Assembly (NCBI RefSeq): GCF_011764585.1
Contig: NZ_AP022853.1
Coordinates: 1,595,501-1,659,500 of the forward strand
From: Sulfurimicrobium lacus
GTDB taxonomy: Bacteria; Pseudomonadota; Gammaproteobacteria; Burkholderiales; Sulfuricellaceae
Direction: 5' to 3'
DNA length: 64,000 nt
The stretch's first letter is position 1. Each line of letters opens with the position of its first letter. Under the pieces are notes generated by a model. It had not been told where the DNA came from. It saw only the letters and a program-made list of their open reading frames with translations, and did not search any database. The position numbers were made by a program, and so were the translations under genes. This document shows positions 7,196 to 15,150 of the stretch, piece by piece.

Positions 7196-8209
7196 TCATT
7201 CAGGATGGTTTGGCATGGAAAACTTGCGGAACTGGCCCGGCGTCATGCCGGTCACTTCGCGAAAAGCGGTGTAAAAATTTGATTGCGACGAAAATCCGCT
7301 GCTCATCCCGATGGATAGCACCGAAGCGCTCGGCTCATTCAGCAACATGGCCTTGGCCGCATTGACGCGGTATTCCCGCACATAGCGCGAGAACCCTTTA
7401 CCCAGCTTCACGTTGACCAGTTCGGAAAGCTGGTGGCCCGACAAACCGAGCTGCTCCGCCATCATCGGCAGGTCGAGATCCGGGTTTTCAAATGCCTGTT
7501 CCTGCTGCATCAGTTGTTCAAGCCGGTTCAGCGTGCTTTCGCAGTCCACATTTGCGAGCGTCGATGAGACGTATGTTTCCCGCGCGGCTTCTTCGATCCG
7601 GTCGGGCATTTGCGGGGCATGAAAGAGTGCCAGGCTGAGCAACAGAAACGCGCTGCCGATCGCGCTGGCGTACAGCATGAAGAAGGCATGCTCCGATATC
7701 AGCGGCATCAGGAAAACCAGTCCGACAACCCCCGCGGCAATCAGGAAAATTCCGGCGAGAAACCCCAGTTCAAGGTGAAAGCGATGGCGATGGGCACGCA
7801 AGGCGTATACCTGCCGTCCCAGCCCGATCAGGTAAAGTGCGCCGATTGCAAAGGCCAGCGGCCAGGCCTGGCTGGAAGGCAGCCAGGGGGCCGCGGTGAG
7901 CGGCAGCAGATGCAGCGCCTGCCGGGGCGAATAGCGGATCTGCGCCCTGATCAGGGGCTGGCTGAACAGGTAGAACGCCGGCGCGATGCCAAACAGCAGG
8001 GTCTGATAAAAAGCGCCATGCACTCCATCGTGCCCCATGAGGTACGAAAAATGACACAACTGAAGTCCGCCCAGGGCCAGTATCAGGGATATACCCAGCG
8101 CGCGTTCCAGTGGTTGCCCGACATAGGACTCGCTGCGAAAATGCGTCGACACCAACACCAGCGCGGTGAATACCGAATATCCGCACAGCAGAATGGCAAG
8201 CAATAACAT
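7196..8209 (-). CDS. AraC-family regulator with N-terminal membrane domain
   Basis: About 337 residues. The N-terminal 200 residues are hydrophobic with six to seven helices (MLLLAILLCGYSVFTALVLV onwards), and the C-terminal 100 residues are an AraC/XylS double HTH. Visible landmarks are LGLSGHQLSELVN, then SIGMSSGFSSQSNFYTAFRE and TGMTPGQFR. This is a membrane-tethered transcription factor class that probably senses an envelope signal. A GTG at 8218 is in frame, but AGGTGA lies 6 bases before the ATG at 8209, so that start is preferred. It may control the following minus-strand group ending at 5158 (same strand, 98-base gap), which is inference from proximity. Confidence 0.85.
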   Translation of the reverse strand: MLLLAILLCGYSVFTALVLVSTHFRSESYVGQPLERALGISLILALGGLQLCHFSYLMGHDGVHGAFYQTLLFGIAPAFYLFSQPLIRAQIRYSPRQALHLLPLTAAPWLPSSQAWPLAFAIGALYLIGLGRQVYALRAHRHRFHLELGFLAGIFLIAAGVVGLVFLMPLISEHAFFMLYASAIGSAFLLLSLALFHAPQMPDRIEEAARETYVSSTLANVDCESTLNRLEQLMQQEQAFENPDLDLPMMAEQLGLSGHQLSELVNVKLGKGFSRYVREYRVNAAKAMLLNEPSASVLSIGMSSGFSSQSNFYTAFREVTGMTPGQFRKFSMPNHPE

Positions 8210-8264
8210 TGCGTTCACCTAGTTCCATGTTGCGTGAATCCGCTTCCTCGGAGCGGAACGAGCT

Positions 8265-9080
8265 TTACGGCAATGCAGCGGGAAGGGTTTTCAGTTCCGG
8301 GGTCAGATGGGGCGCGATCGCCTGTAACAGCTGGCCGAAAACCTTGGGGTTTCCGGCGACGATGTTGCCGCTCTTCAGGTAACTTTCATTGCCTTCGAAG
8401 TCGCCCACCAGTCCGCCGGCTTCCTGCACCAGCAGGCAGCCGGCCGCGATGTCCCAGGAATTGAGGCCGATTTCGAAAAAGCCGTCAAAGCGGCCTGCAG
8501 CGGTGTAAGCCAGGTCCAGCGCGGCTGATCCTGGACGGCGTAGTCCGGCGGTTTTCTGGATCAGGTCGCGGAACATGCCCATGTAGGCATCCATATGCGT
8601 GAAATCGCGGAACGGAAAACCGGTGCCGATGAGGGCGTCGCTGAGGTTTTTCTGTTTGCTGACGCGCAGGCGGCGGTCGTTGAGGAAGGCGCCGCGCCCC
8701 TTGGTGGCGGTGAACAGGTCGTTGCGGCTGGGGTCGTAGATGACCGCCTGGGAAATCACGCCCTTGTACACCAGGGCGATGGACACGGCATACTGCTGGA
8801 AGCCGTGAAGAAAATTGGTCGTGCCATCGAGCGGGTCGATGATCCACTGGAATTCCGATGTGCCACGGGCGCCGCTCTCTTCTGCTAAAATTTCGTGGTC
8901 CGGATAGGCTTCCAGCAGAATTTCAATAATCGCGTCTTCGGCGGCGCGATCCACTTCGCTGACGTAATCATTCTGGCTTTTTTGCTTGATGGTGAGCAGA
9001 TCGATGTCGAGGGATGCGCGGTTGATGATGTTGCCGGCGCGGCGCGCGGCCTTGACCGCGGTGGTGAGCATTGGATGCAT
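8265..9080 (-). CDS. suhB: Inositol-1-monophosphatase family protein SuhB
   Basis: A 271-residue IMPase-fold phosphatase. The metal-binding motifs are [17 protein letters not shown] and, near the C-terminus, [15 protein letters not shown]. In enterobacteria SuhB also joins the Nus-factor complex on rRNA operons. The open frame extends to 9452, but the region above 9080 has no family similarity and crosses the divergent gene. [16 protein letters not shown] at 9080 is the family start. Intergenic space to the divergent trmJ is 63 bases, so the promoters must be back to back. Confidence 0.92.
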   Translation of the reverse strand: MHPMLTTAVKAARRAGNIINRASLDIDLLTIKQKSQNDYVSEVDRAAEDAIIEILLEAYPDHEILAEESGARGTSEFQWIIDPLDGTTNFLHGFQQYAVSIALVYKGVISQAVIYDPSRNDLFTATKGRGAFLNDRRLRVSKQKNLSDALIGTGFPFRDFTHMDAYMGMFRDLIQKTAGLRRPGSAALDLAYTAAGRFDGFFEIGLNSWDIAAGCLLVQEAGGLVGDFEGNESYLKSGNIVAGNPKVFGQLLQAIAPHLTPELKTLPAALP

Positions 9081-9143
9081 AGTGGTTTTCGATGGCTTTA
9101 ATGAACGGGAATTGGACGCTATTTTACATGGGAAAGAAAACTT

Positions 9144-9881
9144 TTGAGTAACTCTGTGTTGGGCAACATTCGTGTCGTGTTGAGTCACACCAGTCACCCC
9201 GGCAATATCGGCGCGGCTGCGAGAGCGATGAAGACCATGGGGCTGAGCAATCTTTTTCTGGTGAACCCCAAGCTGTTTCCCGATGCGATGGCCGATGCCA
9301 TGGCTGCCGGGGCAGACGACTTGCTGGCCAATGCCATTGTCTGCAACAGTCTGGAGCAAGCCTTGCAGGGCGCCGTGCTGGTGGTTGGCCTGACCGCGCG
9401 GCAGCGCGGCCTTTCGCACACCATGCTGAACTTGCGTGAGGCGGCGCCGCAAATTCTGGCACGCGCCGGTGACGCACCGGTAGCGGTGCTATTTGGTACT
9501 GAAATGTCAGGGCTGTCCAACGCCGAACTTGAAAAATGCCAGTTGCTGATTACCATTCCAGTCAATCCGGAATTCAGCTCGCTCAACCTGGCGGCCGCGG
9601 TGCAGGTGGTGGCCTATGAGCTGCGCGTCCTTGCTATCGCGGCTGGGCCGGTATCAAAAGATATTCCGCTGGCGAGTTTCGAGGACGTGGAACGTTTCTA
9701 TGAGCATCTGGAGCGTACCCTGATCGAGATCAATTTTCTTGACCCGTTGCATCCGAAGCGCCTGATGACGCGGTTTCGACGCCTGTACGCGCGGGCTCAG
9801 CTGGAACAGGAAGAGGTGAATATATTGCGCGGGTTTCTGAAGTGGTCCGGTCGGGGACGTATTCCCAAGGATAATAGTTGA
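9144..9881 (+). CDS. trmJ: tRNA (cytidine/uridine-2'-O-)-methyltransferase TrmJ
   Basis: A 245-residue SPOUT-class methyltransferase that modifies position 32 of tRNAs. N-terminal [20 protein letters not shown] and [15 protein letters not shown] are diagnostic of TrmJ, and the SAM-binding knot motifs [15 protein letters not shown] and [16 protein letters not shown] are present. The start is TTG (9144) with GGGAAAG 6-7 bases upstream; an in-frame GTG at 9156 is an alternative. The last codons and stop overlap the IscR-type box and -35 of the cysE promoter. Placement next to cysE-iscR is common in proteobacteria. Confidence 0.92.
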   Translation: MSNSVLGNIRVVLSHTSHPGNIGAAARAMKTMGLSNLFLVNPKLFPDAMADAMAAGADDLLANAIVCNSLEQALQGAVLVVGLTARQRGLSHTMLNLREAAPQILARAGDAPVAVLFGTEMSGLSNAELEKCQLLITIPVNPEFSSLNLAAAVQVVAYELRVLAIAAGPVSKDIPLASFEDVERFYEHLERTLIEINFLDPLHPKRLMTRFRRLYARAQLEQEEVNILRGFLKWSGRGRIPKDNS

Positions 9882-9905
9882 CTAAATCACTGGGGAATAT
9901 ATAAT
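9874..9905 (+). promoter_or_regulatory. cysE promoter with overlapping IscR type-1-like box
   Basis: -35 TTGACT (9878-9883), 16-base spacer, -10 TATAAT (9900-9905). The -35 overlaps the trmJ stop codon. Bases 9874-9898 form a 25-mer with left half ATAGTTGACTAAAT and right half CACTGGGGAAT. It matches the E. coli type-1 IscR consensus (as I recall it) at 22 of 25 positions. This implies that cysE responds to Fe-S status through the IscR encoded downstream. Confidence 0.65.
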
Positions 9906-9931
9906 GAGTCAATTATATCCATTTAGCCGCC

Positions 9932-10684
9932 ATGTTTAAACATTTGCGTGAAGATATTGCCGTGGTGTTCGAGCGTGACCCCGCTGCCCGTTCCCGTTGG
10001 GAGGTGTTGACCACCTATCCCGGCGTACATGCCATCCTGTTTCATCGCCTGACCCATCGCCTGTGGCGCTGGCGGTTTTTCTGGCTGGCGCGCTTCACCT
10101 CTCATTTTGCACGCTGGATGACCGGCATCGAAATCCATCCCGCAGCGCAAATGGGGCGGCGCGTCTTCATCGATCACGGCATGGGGGTGGTGATCGGCGA
10201 AACGGCGGAGGTCGGCGACGACGTGACGCTTTATCACGGCGTCACGCTGGGCGGCACTTCGTGGAAAAAAGGCAAGCGCCACCCCACGCTGGGCAAGGGG
10301 GTGGTGGTGGGCGCGGGCGCCAAGATTCTCGGGCCGATTACTATCGGAGAGGGCGCCAAGGTCGGTTCCAACGCGGTGGTGGTGAAGGATGTCCCGGCGG
10401 GCGCAACTGCGGTGGGCATCCCGGCGCGCATTCTGGACGGATCTCAGGCCGAAAAACGCGAAACGCAGGCTAAGAAGATGGGCTTCTCGGCCTACGCCAT
10501 CAGCGAAGACGTGAATGATCCCATGGTGAAAGCGGTGCATAGCCTGCTCGATCATACCGTGGTGACCGATCACCGCATCGAGCAAATATTGCTCCATCTC
10601 AAGCGTCTGGGCGCCGAGATTCCGGATGGTGAAGCGGCAAGCGAGAAATTCGACGTCAACTATTTGAACAAGATAGTTGACTAA
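9932..10684 (+). CDS. cysE: Serine O-acetyltransferase
   Basis: A 250-residue left-handed beta-helix acetyltransferase, making O-acetylserine from serine and acetyl-CoA, the first committed step of cysteine synthesis. The SAT hallmark region is complete: [19 protein letters not shown], then [20 protein letters not shown] and [15 protein letters not shown]. Hexapeptide repeats run to [20 protein letters not shown]. It sits directly upstream of iscR, as cysE2 does in Azotobacter-type isc clusters. That makes sense because IscS consumes cysteine. The ribosome-binding site is weak. The iscR promoter lies inside the last codons. Confidence 0.95.
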   Translation: MFKHLREDIAVVFERDPAARSRWEVLTTYPGVHAILFHRLTHRLWRWRFFWLARFTSHFARWMTGIEIHPAAQMGRRVFIDHGMGVVIGETAEVGDDVTLYHGVTLGGTSWKKGKRHPTLGKGVVVGAGAKILGPITIGEGAKVGSNAVVVKDVPAGATAVGIPARILDGSQAEKRETQAKKMGFSAYAISEDVNDPMVKAVHSLLDHTVVTDHRIEQILLHLKRLGAEIPDGEAASEKFDVNYLNKIVD

Positions 10685-10705
10685 AACGGTATGGTTTAAT
10701 ATAGT
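10673..10705 (+). promoter_or_regulatory. iscR promoter with overlapping IscR type-1-like box
   Basis: -35 TTGACT (10677-10682), 17-base spacer, -10 TATAGT (10700-10705). The 25-mer at 10673-10697 begins ATAGTTGACTAAAAC, shares 13 bases (ATAGTTGACTAAA) with the cysE box, and fits the recalled E. coli type-1 IscR consensus at about 21 of 25 positions. The position over the -35 suits autorepression by [2Fe-2S]-IscR. Confidence 0.7.
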
Positions 10706-10739
10706 AATCCCACGTTGCACCATTTTAACGAGGCTATAT

Positions 10740-11225
10740 ATGCGTTTGACCACCAAAGGACGTTTTGCGGTAACGGCGATGATCGATCTGGCCATGCGCC
10801 ATGGAGAAGGGCCGGTGACGCTGGCCGGTATCAGCGACCGGCAACGGATTTCCCTGTCCTATCTCGAGCAGCTGTTCGGTAAATTGCGCCGGCACTCCTT
10901 GGTGGACAGCGTGCGCGGGCCGGGTGGCGGCTATTGCCTGGCGCGCGAACTGGATACGATTTCGGTCGCGGACATCATTCAGGCGGTGGACGAGCCGATC
11001 GATGCCACCAAGTGCGGCGGCATGGGTAATTGCCACGACGATCTTCCCTGCATGACGCACGAATTGTGGACCAACCTCAACGTGAAGATTTTCGATTATC
11101 TGCAGTCTGTGAGCCTGGCTCAGCTGGTCGCCGCGCAGGGCGGGGCCCACAAGCCCCAGCAGATTCAGCAATTGGACAAGCGCCTGAAGCGCGAAAAGAT
11201 CGGCGAGGCCGTGGCTTCCACTTGA
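10740..11225 (+). CDS. iscR: Fe-S cluster regulator IscR
   Basis: A 161-residue Rrf2-family winged-helix repressor. The start at 10740 (MRLTTKGRFAVTAM, GAGG 7 bases upstream) fits the family; the open frame from 10677 lies within the promoter. The recognition helix region is ISLSYLEQLFGKLRRHSLV and the wing is RGPGGGY. The [2Fe-2S] ligands are conserved: three cysteines spaced C-x5-C-x5-C (CGGMGNC...DLPC) followed by the MTH histidine. It heads the isc operon and likely represses it when clusters are plentiful. The C-terminal tail after about residue 135 is charged and variable. Confidence 0.95.
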   Translation: MRLTTKGRFAVTAMIDLAMRHGEGPVTLAGISDRQRISLSYLEQLFGKLRRHSLVDSVRGPGGGYCLARELDTISVADIIQAVDEPIDATKCGGMGNCHDDLPCMTHELWTNLNVKIFDYLQSVSLAQLVAAQGGAHKPQQIQQLDKRLKREKIGEAVAST

Positions 11226-11241
11226 CCCGCTCGGCCGTTCG

Positions 11242-12390
11242 ATGAGTCAGGCGTATTTCGACCACAATGCCACCACGCCGCTGGATGACGCGGTGCTGGC
11301 GGCGATGATGCCTTATCTGCAGGACCGTTTCGGCAACCCTTCCAGTCGCCACGGCTTCGGGCGCGGTGCGCGTCAGGCGGTCGAGGAGGCGCGGGAGAAA
11401 GTGGCGGCAACCGTGGGGGCGCATCCCTCGCAGGTCATTTTTGTCAGCGGCGGTACCGAGGCCAACAACCTGGCGATTCGCGGCATGGCTGCAGTGTTGC
11501 CTGTGTCGCAAATCGTACACAGCGGCATCGAACATCCCAGCGTGGCCAAACCCTGCCGGGATCTGCAGCAGCAGGGCTGGAAGCCGCGCACCGTGGCGGT
11601 TGACAGGGATGGCCGGTGCGATATGAACGATCTGGCACAGTCATTGCGTGAATCCACCGGACTGGTGAGCGTGATGTTGGCCAACAATGAAACCGGCGTG
11701 ATTCAGGACGTGGCGGCAGTGGCGCAAAGCGCGCGTGCCGCCGGCGCCTGGGTGCACACCGATGCGGTGCAGGCCTTGGGCAAGATCGAGGTGGATTTCG
11801 CCAGTCTTGGCGTTCATGCCATGTCCTTGTCGGGGCACAAGATTTACGGTCCCAAGGGCGTCGGCGCCCTGGTGATGGACAAGCGGGTGGAATTGCTGCC
11901 CCAGATCAGCGGCGGCGGCCATGAAAAAGGCTTGCGCGCCGGAACCGAGAACGTGCCCGCCATCGTCGGGTTCGGCGTGGCATGCGAACTGGCGGTAAAC
12001 CGCATGCTGCAGGACGCTGAGCGGATCGGCGCGTTGCGCACTGAAGTGGAGCGCGGCGTGGCAGCATTGGGCGGGGTGGTGTTCGGCGGCGCGGCGCCGC
12101 GTCTGGTCAACACCAGCTATTTCGCCTTTCCCGGCGTCGAAGGTGAGACGCTGCTGATGGCGCTGGACCGGGCCGGCTTCGCGGTTGCCAGCGGCTCCGC
12201 CTGCTCCAGCGGCAGCACGGAGCCGAGCGCGGTGCTGCTGGCGATGGGGGTTGCCGCGGAATTGGCCAAAGGTGCCGTTCGGGTGAGCCTGGGGCGTGCC
12301 AATACCCGGCAGCAGGTACAAGAGTTTATTGCGGTATTGCAGGTTGAATTAGGACGCCTGCGATCCATGTTATCCGTAGAGTTGGTGTGA
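11242..12390 (+). CDS. Second (NifS/IscS-like) cysteine desulfurase
   Basis: A 382-residue PLP enzyme converting cysteine to alanine plus protein-bound sulfur. Visible motifs: [11 protein letters not shown] at the N-terminus, the [11 protein letters not shown]-phosphate contact, [12 protein letters not shown] with the Schiff-base lysine, and [13 protein letters not shown] with the catalytic cysteine loop. It sits between iscR and the canonical iscS, 16 bases after iscR. It differs strongly from iscS (for example in its loop and C-terminus), so it is a divergent paralogue rather than a recent duplication. It may serve another acceptor, or be a NifS-like form retained in the operon (inference). 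No strong Shine-Dalgarno is seen before the ATG. Confidence 0.9.
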   Translation: MSQAYFDHNATTPLDDAVLAAMMPYLQDRFGNPSSRHGFGRGARQAVEEAREKVAATVGAHPSQVIFVSGGTEANNLAIRGMAAVLPVSQIVHSGIEHPSVAKPCRDLQQQGWKPRTVAVDRDGRCDMNDLAQSLRESTGLVSVMLANNETGVIQDVAAVAQSARAAGAWVHTDAVQALGKIEVDFASLGVHAMSLSGHKIYGPKGVGALVMDKRVELLPQISGGGHEKGLRAGTENVPAIVGFGVACELAVNRMLQDAERIGALRTEVERGVAALGGVVFGGAAPRLVNTSYFAFPGVEGETLLMALDRAGFAVASGSACSSGSTEPSAVLLAMGVAAELAKGAVRVSLGRANTRQQVQEFIAVLQVELGRLRSMLSVELV

Positions 12391-12404
12391 TTTTGGAGAA
12401 AGCG

Positions 12405-13613
12405 ATGAAGTTACCGATTTACCTGGATTATTCCGCGACGACGCCAGTGGACCCTCGGGTGGCGGCAAAGATGATTCCCTACCTGACCGAGAAATTCGGT
12501 AACCCGGCGAGCCGTTCCCATGCCTTCGGCTGGGAGGCCGACGAGGCGGTGGAAAACGCCCGCCAGCAGGTCGCTTCCCTGGTGAATGCCGATGCCAAGG
12601 AAATAGTCTGGACCTCCGGCGCGACCGAATCCAACAACCTGGCCATCAAGGGCGCGGCGAATTTCTACTCCGGCAAGGGCAAGCACCTCATCACCGTGGC
12701 AACCGAGCACAAGGCGGTGCTGGATACCTGCCGCGAACTGGAACGCCACGGATTCGAGGTGACTTACCTCATCCCCGAGTCCAACGGCTTGGTGGATATC
12801 GACAAGTTCACCGCGGCGATCCGCCCCGACACGATTCTGGCCTCGGTGATGTACGTCAACAACGAAATCGGCGTGATCCAGGACATCCCCGCGCTGGGCG
12901 AAATCTGCCGCAGCAAGGGCGTGATTTTCCACGTCGACGCGGCACAGGCCACCGGCAAGGTGGTGATCGACCTGCAGAAGCTGAAAGTGGACCTGATGTC
13001 CTTTTCCGCGCACAAGACCTACGGACCCAAGGGCATCGGCGCCCTGTACGTGCGCCGCAAGCCGCGCATCCGCCTCGAAGCCCAGATGCACGGCGGCGGG
13101 CACGAACGCGGCATGCGTTCCGGCACGCTGGCGACGCACCAGATCGTAGGCATGGGCGAAGCATTCCAGATCGCCAGGGAAGAAATGGCAGCGGAAAACG
13201 AGCGTGCCCGCATGCTGCGCGACCGCCTCTACAAAGGCCTCAGGGAGATCGAGGAGGTCTATGTCAACGGTGACATGGATAACCGCGTGCCGCATAATCT
13301 CAATATCAGTTTCAGCTTCGTCGAGGGCGAATCGCTCATCATGGCGATCAAGGACCTCGCGGTGTCGAGCGGCTCCGCCTGCACCTCCGCCAGCCTGGAA
13401 CCTTCCTACGTGCTGAAGTCGCTGGGGCACAGCGACGAACTGGCGCACAGCTCGATCCGCTTCACCATCGGCCGCTTCACCACCGAGGAAGAGATCGACT
13501 ACGCGATCCAGCTGCTCAAGAACAAGATCGGCAAGCTGCGCGAACTGTCGCCGCTGTGGGAAATGTTCAAGGATGGCATCGATCTCAGTACGGTGCAGTG
13601 GGCAGCACATTGA
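12405..13613 (+). CDS. iscS: Cysteine desulfurase IscS
   Basis: 402 residues, close in length and sequence to E. coli IscS. It starts [20 protein letters not shown] at 12405 with TGGAG upstream; the frame from 12387 is an extension into the previous stop. The PLP lysine is in [12 protein letters not shown], the active-site loop is [17 protein letters not shown], and the IscU-contacting C-terminus ends [11 protein letters not shown]...STVQW. It supplies sulfur for IscU-bound cluster assembly, tRNA thiolation and other cofactors. It follows the first desulfurase by 14 bases, so the operon makes two desulfurases. Confidence 0.97.
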   Translation: MKLPIYLDYSATTPVDPRVAAKMIPYLTEKFGNPASRSHAFGWEADEAVENARQQVASLVNADAKEIVWTSGATESNNLAIKGAANFYSGKGKHLITVATEHKAVLDTCRELERHGFEVTYLIPESNGLVDIDKFTAAIRPDTILASVMYVNNEIGVIQDIPALGEICRSKGVIFHVDAAQATGKVVIDLQKLKVDLMSFSAHKTYGPKGIGALYVRRKPRIRLEAQMHGGGHERGMRSGTLATHQIVGMGEAFQIAREEMAAENERARMLRDRLYKGLREIEEVYVNGDMDNRVPHNLNISFSFVEGESLIMAIKDLAVSSGSACTSASLEPSYVLKSLGHSDELAHSSIRFTIGRFTTEEEIDYAIQLLKNKIGKLRELSPLWEMFKDGIDLSTVQWAAH

Positions 13614-13639
13614 TTAATCGGTGAACGGTGAGCAGGGAG

Positions 13640-13675
13640 CAGTGAGCGGTTTTCCCCTCCGCTTACCGCTCACTG
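13640..13675. repeat. Intra-operon palindrome between iscS and iscU
   Basis: CAGTGAGCGGT (13640-13650) pairs perfectly with ACCGCTCACTG (13665-13675), within a larger GTGAACGGTGAGC / GCTCACTGTTCACC arrangement. The palindrome lies in the 97-base iscS-iscU gap and is not followed by a T-run. An mRNA-stability or processing hairpin is more likely than a terminator. Confidence 0.7.
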
Positions 13676-13710
13676 TTCACCGCTAACCTGCGACAACAGG
13701 AGCAAATAAA

Positions 13711-14127
13711 ATGGCATACAGCGAAAAAGTACTGGATCACTACGAAAACCCGCGCAACGTCGGTTCCTTCGCCAAAGAGGAAGAGGGCGTGGCGACCGGC
13801 ATGGTGGGCGCGCCGGCCTGCGGCGACGTGATGAAGCTGCAGATCCGGGTCAACAAGGACGGCGTGATCGAAGACGCCAAGTTCAAGACTTACGGTTGCG
13901 GCTCGGCCATCGCATCGAGTTCCCTGGTGACCGAATGGGTCAAGGGCAAGACGCTCGATCAGGCGCTCGACATCAAGAACACCCAGATCGCCGAGGAATT
14001 GGCCCTGCCGCCGGTCAAAATCCACTGCTCGATTCTGGCGGAAGACGCGATCAAGGCCGCCGTGGCCGACTACAAGGCCAAGCACGGCGCGAACGTGGTG
14101 ACCGATGCCTGCAAGGGGGCGTGCTGA
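13711..14127 (+). CDS. iscU: Fe-S cluster scaffold IscU
   Basis: A 138-residue IscU. The cluster ligands are in place: C37 (GAPACGDV), C63 ([11 protein letters not shown]) and H105-C106 ([11 protein letters not shown]). The LPPVK motif (residues 99-103), the HscA recognition site, is present. ACAGGAG gives a good ribosome-binding site. It is about ten residues longer than E. coli IscU and ends in a cysteine pair (DACKGAC). These extra cysteines are of unknown role. It builds [2Fe-2S] clusters with sulfur from IscS and hands them on via HscA/HscB. Confidence 0.97.
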   Translation: MAYSEKVLDHYENPRNVGSFAKEEEGVATGMVGAPACGDVMKLQIRVNKDGVIEDAKFKTYGCGSAIASSSLVTEWVKGKTLDQALDIKNTQIAEELALPPVKIHCSILAEDAIKAAVADYKAKHGANVVTDACKGAC

Positions 14128-14129
14128 TC

Positions 14130-14453
14130 ATGGCTATCACAATGACCGAACAGGCTGCCAAACACGTCAGCAATTTTCTCGCCAAACGCGGCAAGGGCGT
14201 GGGATTGCGCCTCGGCGTGCGCACTTCGGGCTGCTCCGGCATGGCCTACACCTTGGAGTTCGCGGATGAAATTAGCGCGGACGACCTGCAGTTCGAAAGC
14301 CATGGGGTCAAAGTGCTGATCGACGCCAAGAGCCTGGCGTACCTGGACGGCACCGAGCTGGACTACACCCGCGAGGGCCTGAACGAAGGGTTCAAGTTCA
14401 ACAACCCCAACGTCAAGAATGCGTGCGGCTGCGGCGAGAGTTTCAATGTATAG
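14130..14453 (+). CDS. iscA: A-type Fe-S carrier IscA
   Basis: A 107-residue A-type carrier with the three conserved cysteines: SGCSGMAY (about C35) and the C-terminal CGCGESF pair. It starts 2 bases after the iscU stop, and the Shine-Dalgarno AAGGGGG lies in the last iscU codons, so the two are translationally linked. A longer open frame beginning upstream overlaps iscU and is not the gene. Its role is to accept or deliver Fe-S clusters or iron to target apoproteins. Confidence 0.95.
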   Translation: MAITMTEQAAKHVSNFLAKRGKGVGLRLGVRTSGCSGMAYTLEFADEISADDLQFESHGVKVLIDAKSLAYLDGTELDYTREGLNEGFKFNNPNVKNACGCGESFNV

Positions 14454-14526
14454 CGGTCAGCTATCAGCCGTCAGCGGTCAGGAAAGACAGTGCGGTTGCT
14501 TCAAGCTGAATGCTGAAGGCTGACAC
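14454..14526. repeat. ATCAGC/GTCAGC-type repeat between iscA and hscB
   Basis: The gap holds repeated heptamer-like units (GGTCAGC, TATCAGC, CGTCAGC) in one orientation. They are followed by units in the other (GCTGAATGCTGAAGGCTGACA). Related palindromes occur at 17014-17097, 24697-24777 and 39787-39820. No T-run follows, so read-through into hscB is expected. Confidence 0.65.
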
Positions 14527-14529
14527 TGA

Positions 14530-15066
14530 GTGTTATTAAACGATTTCGGTAAAAATCATTTCGAGCTGTTCGGCCTGCAGCCGTCGTTCAGCATCGATGT
14601 GGAACGGCTGGACCAGGCATACCGCGATATCCAGACGCAGGTTCACCCCGACAAGTTCGCCCATCTGGGCGACCAGGAACGGCGTATCTCCATGCAGTGG
14701 GCGACGCATGCCAACGAGGCATACCAGATCCTGAAAAATCCGCTTGCGCGTGCACGCTACCTGCTTCACCTGCACGGCGTGGACACCCAGGAGGAAAGCA
14801 ACACCGCCATGCCGGCGGATTTTCTCATGGCGCAGATGGAGTGGCGCGAGGCCATCATGGAAGCCAGGGAAGCCCAGGACGCCGACGACATGGAAGCGCT
14901 GCACCACCGCCTGCGCGGCGAAATACGCGCGCAGCACCAGGAGCTGGGGCAATTGCTGGACGAGCAAGCGGACTACCAGGCCGCGTCCGGACTGGTGCGC
15001 AAACTGAAGTTCATGGAAAAGCTGGGCGAGGAAATTGATAACGCCCTGGAGTTGATGGAAACTTGA
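14530..15066 (+). CDS. hscB: Co-chaperone HscB (Hsc20)
   Basis: A 178-residue J-domain protein. HPDKF (HPD at about residues 39-41) in the N-terminal J-domain stimulates the HscA ATPase. The C-terminal three-helix domain that binds IscU includes the typical FLMAQMEWREAI stretch. The start is GTG, with only a weak GAAGG further upstream. It lies within the isc operon after a palindromic gap. Confidence 0.93.
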   Translation: MLLNDFGKNHFELFGLQPSFSIDVERLDQAYRDIQTQVHPDKFAHLGDQERRISMQWATHANEAYQILKNPLARARYLLHLHGVDTQEESNTAMPADFLMAQMEWREAIMEAREAQDADDMEALHHRLRGEIRAQHQELGQLLDEQADYQAASGLVRKLKFMEKLGEEIDNALELMET

Positions 15067-15067
15067 A

Positions 15068-15139
15068 TTAAACGCGGAGACTGACGAAGTAGCCCCCTAA
15101 AGGGTTTGCTTCGCGTTCTCCGTGTTCTCCGTGGTTTAA
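15068..15139. repeat. CTCCGTG-type inverted repeat between hscB and hscA
   Basis: TTAAACGCGGAGA (15068-15080) is nearly complementary to TCTCCGTGGTTTAA (15126-15139), and the right side repeats the unit (TTCTCCGTGTTCTCCGTGG). An inner GAAG...CTTC stem encloses CCC/GGG. Sequences of this kind recur between genes in many proteobacterial genomes. Here it fills most of the 84-base gap before the hscA start. Confidence 0.6.
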
Positions 15140-15150
15140 AAAGGATTTTC

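Noticed and set aside
9081-9452. N-terminal extension of the suhB reading frame
   Set aside because: It overlaps the divergent trmJ gene and has no IMPase similarity. The family start is at 9080.
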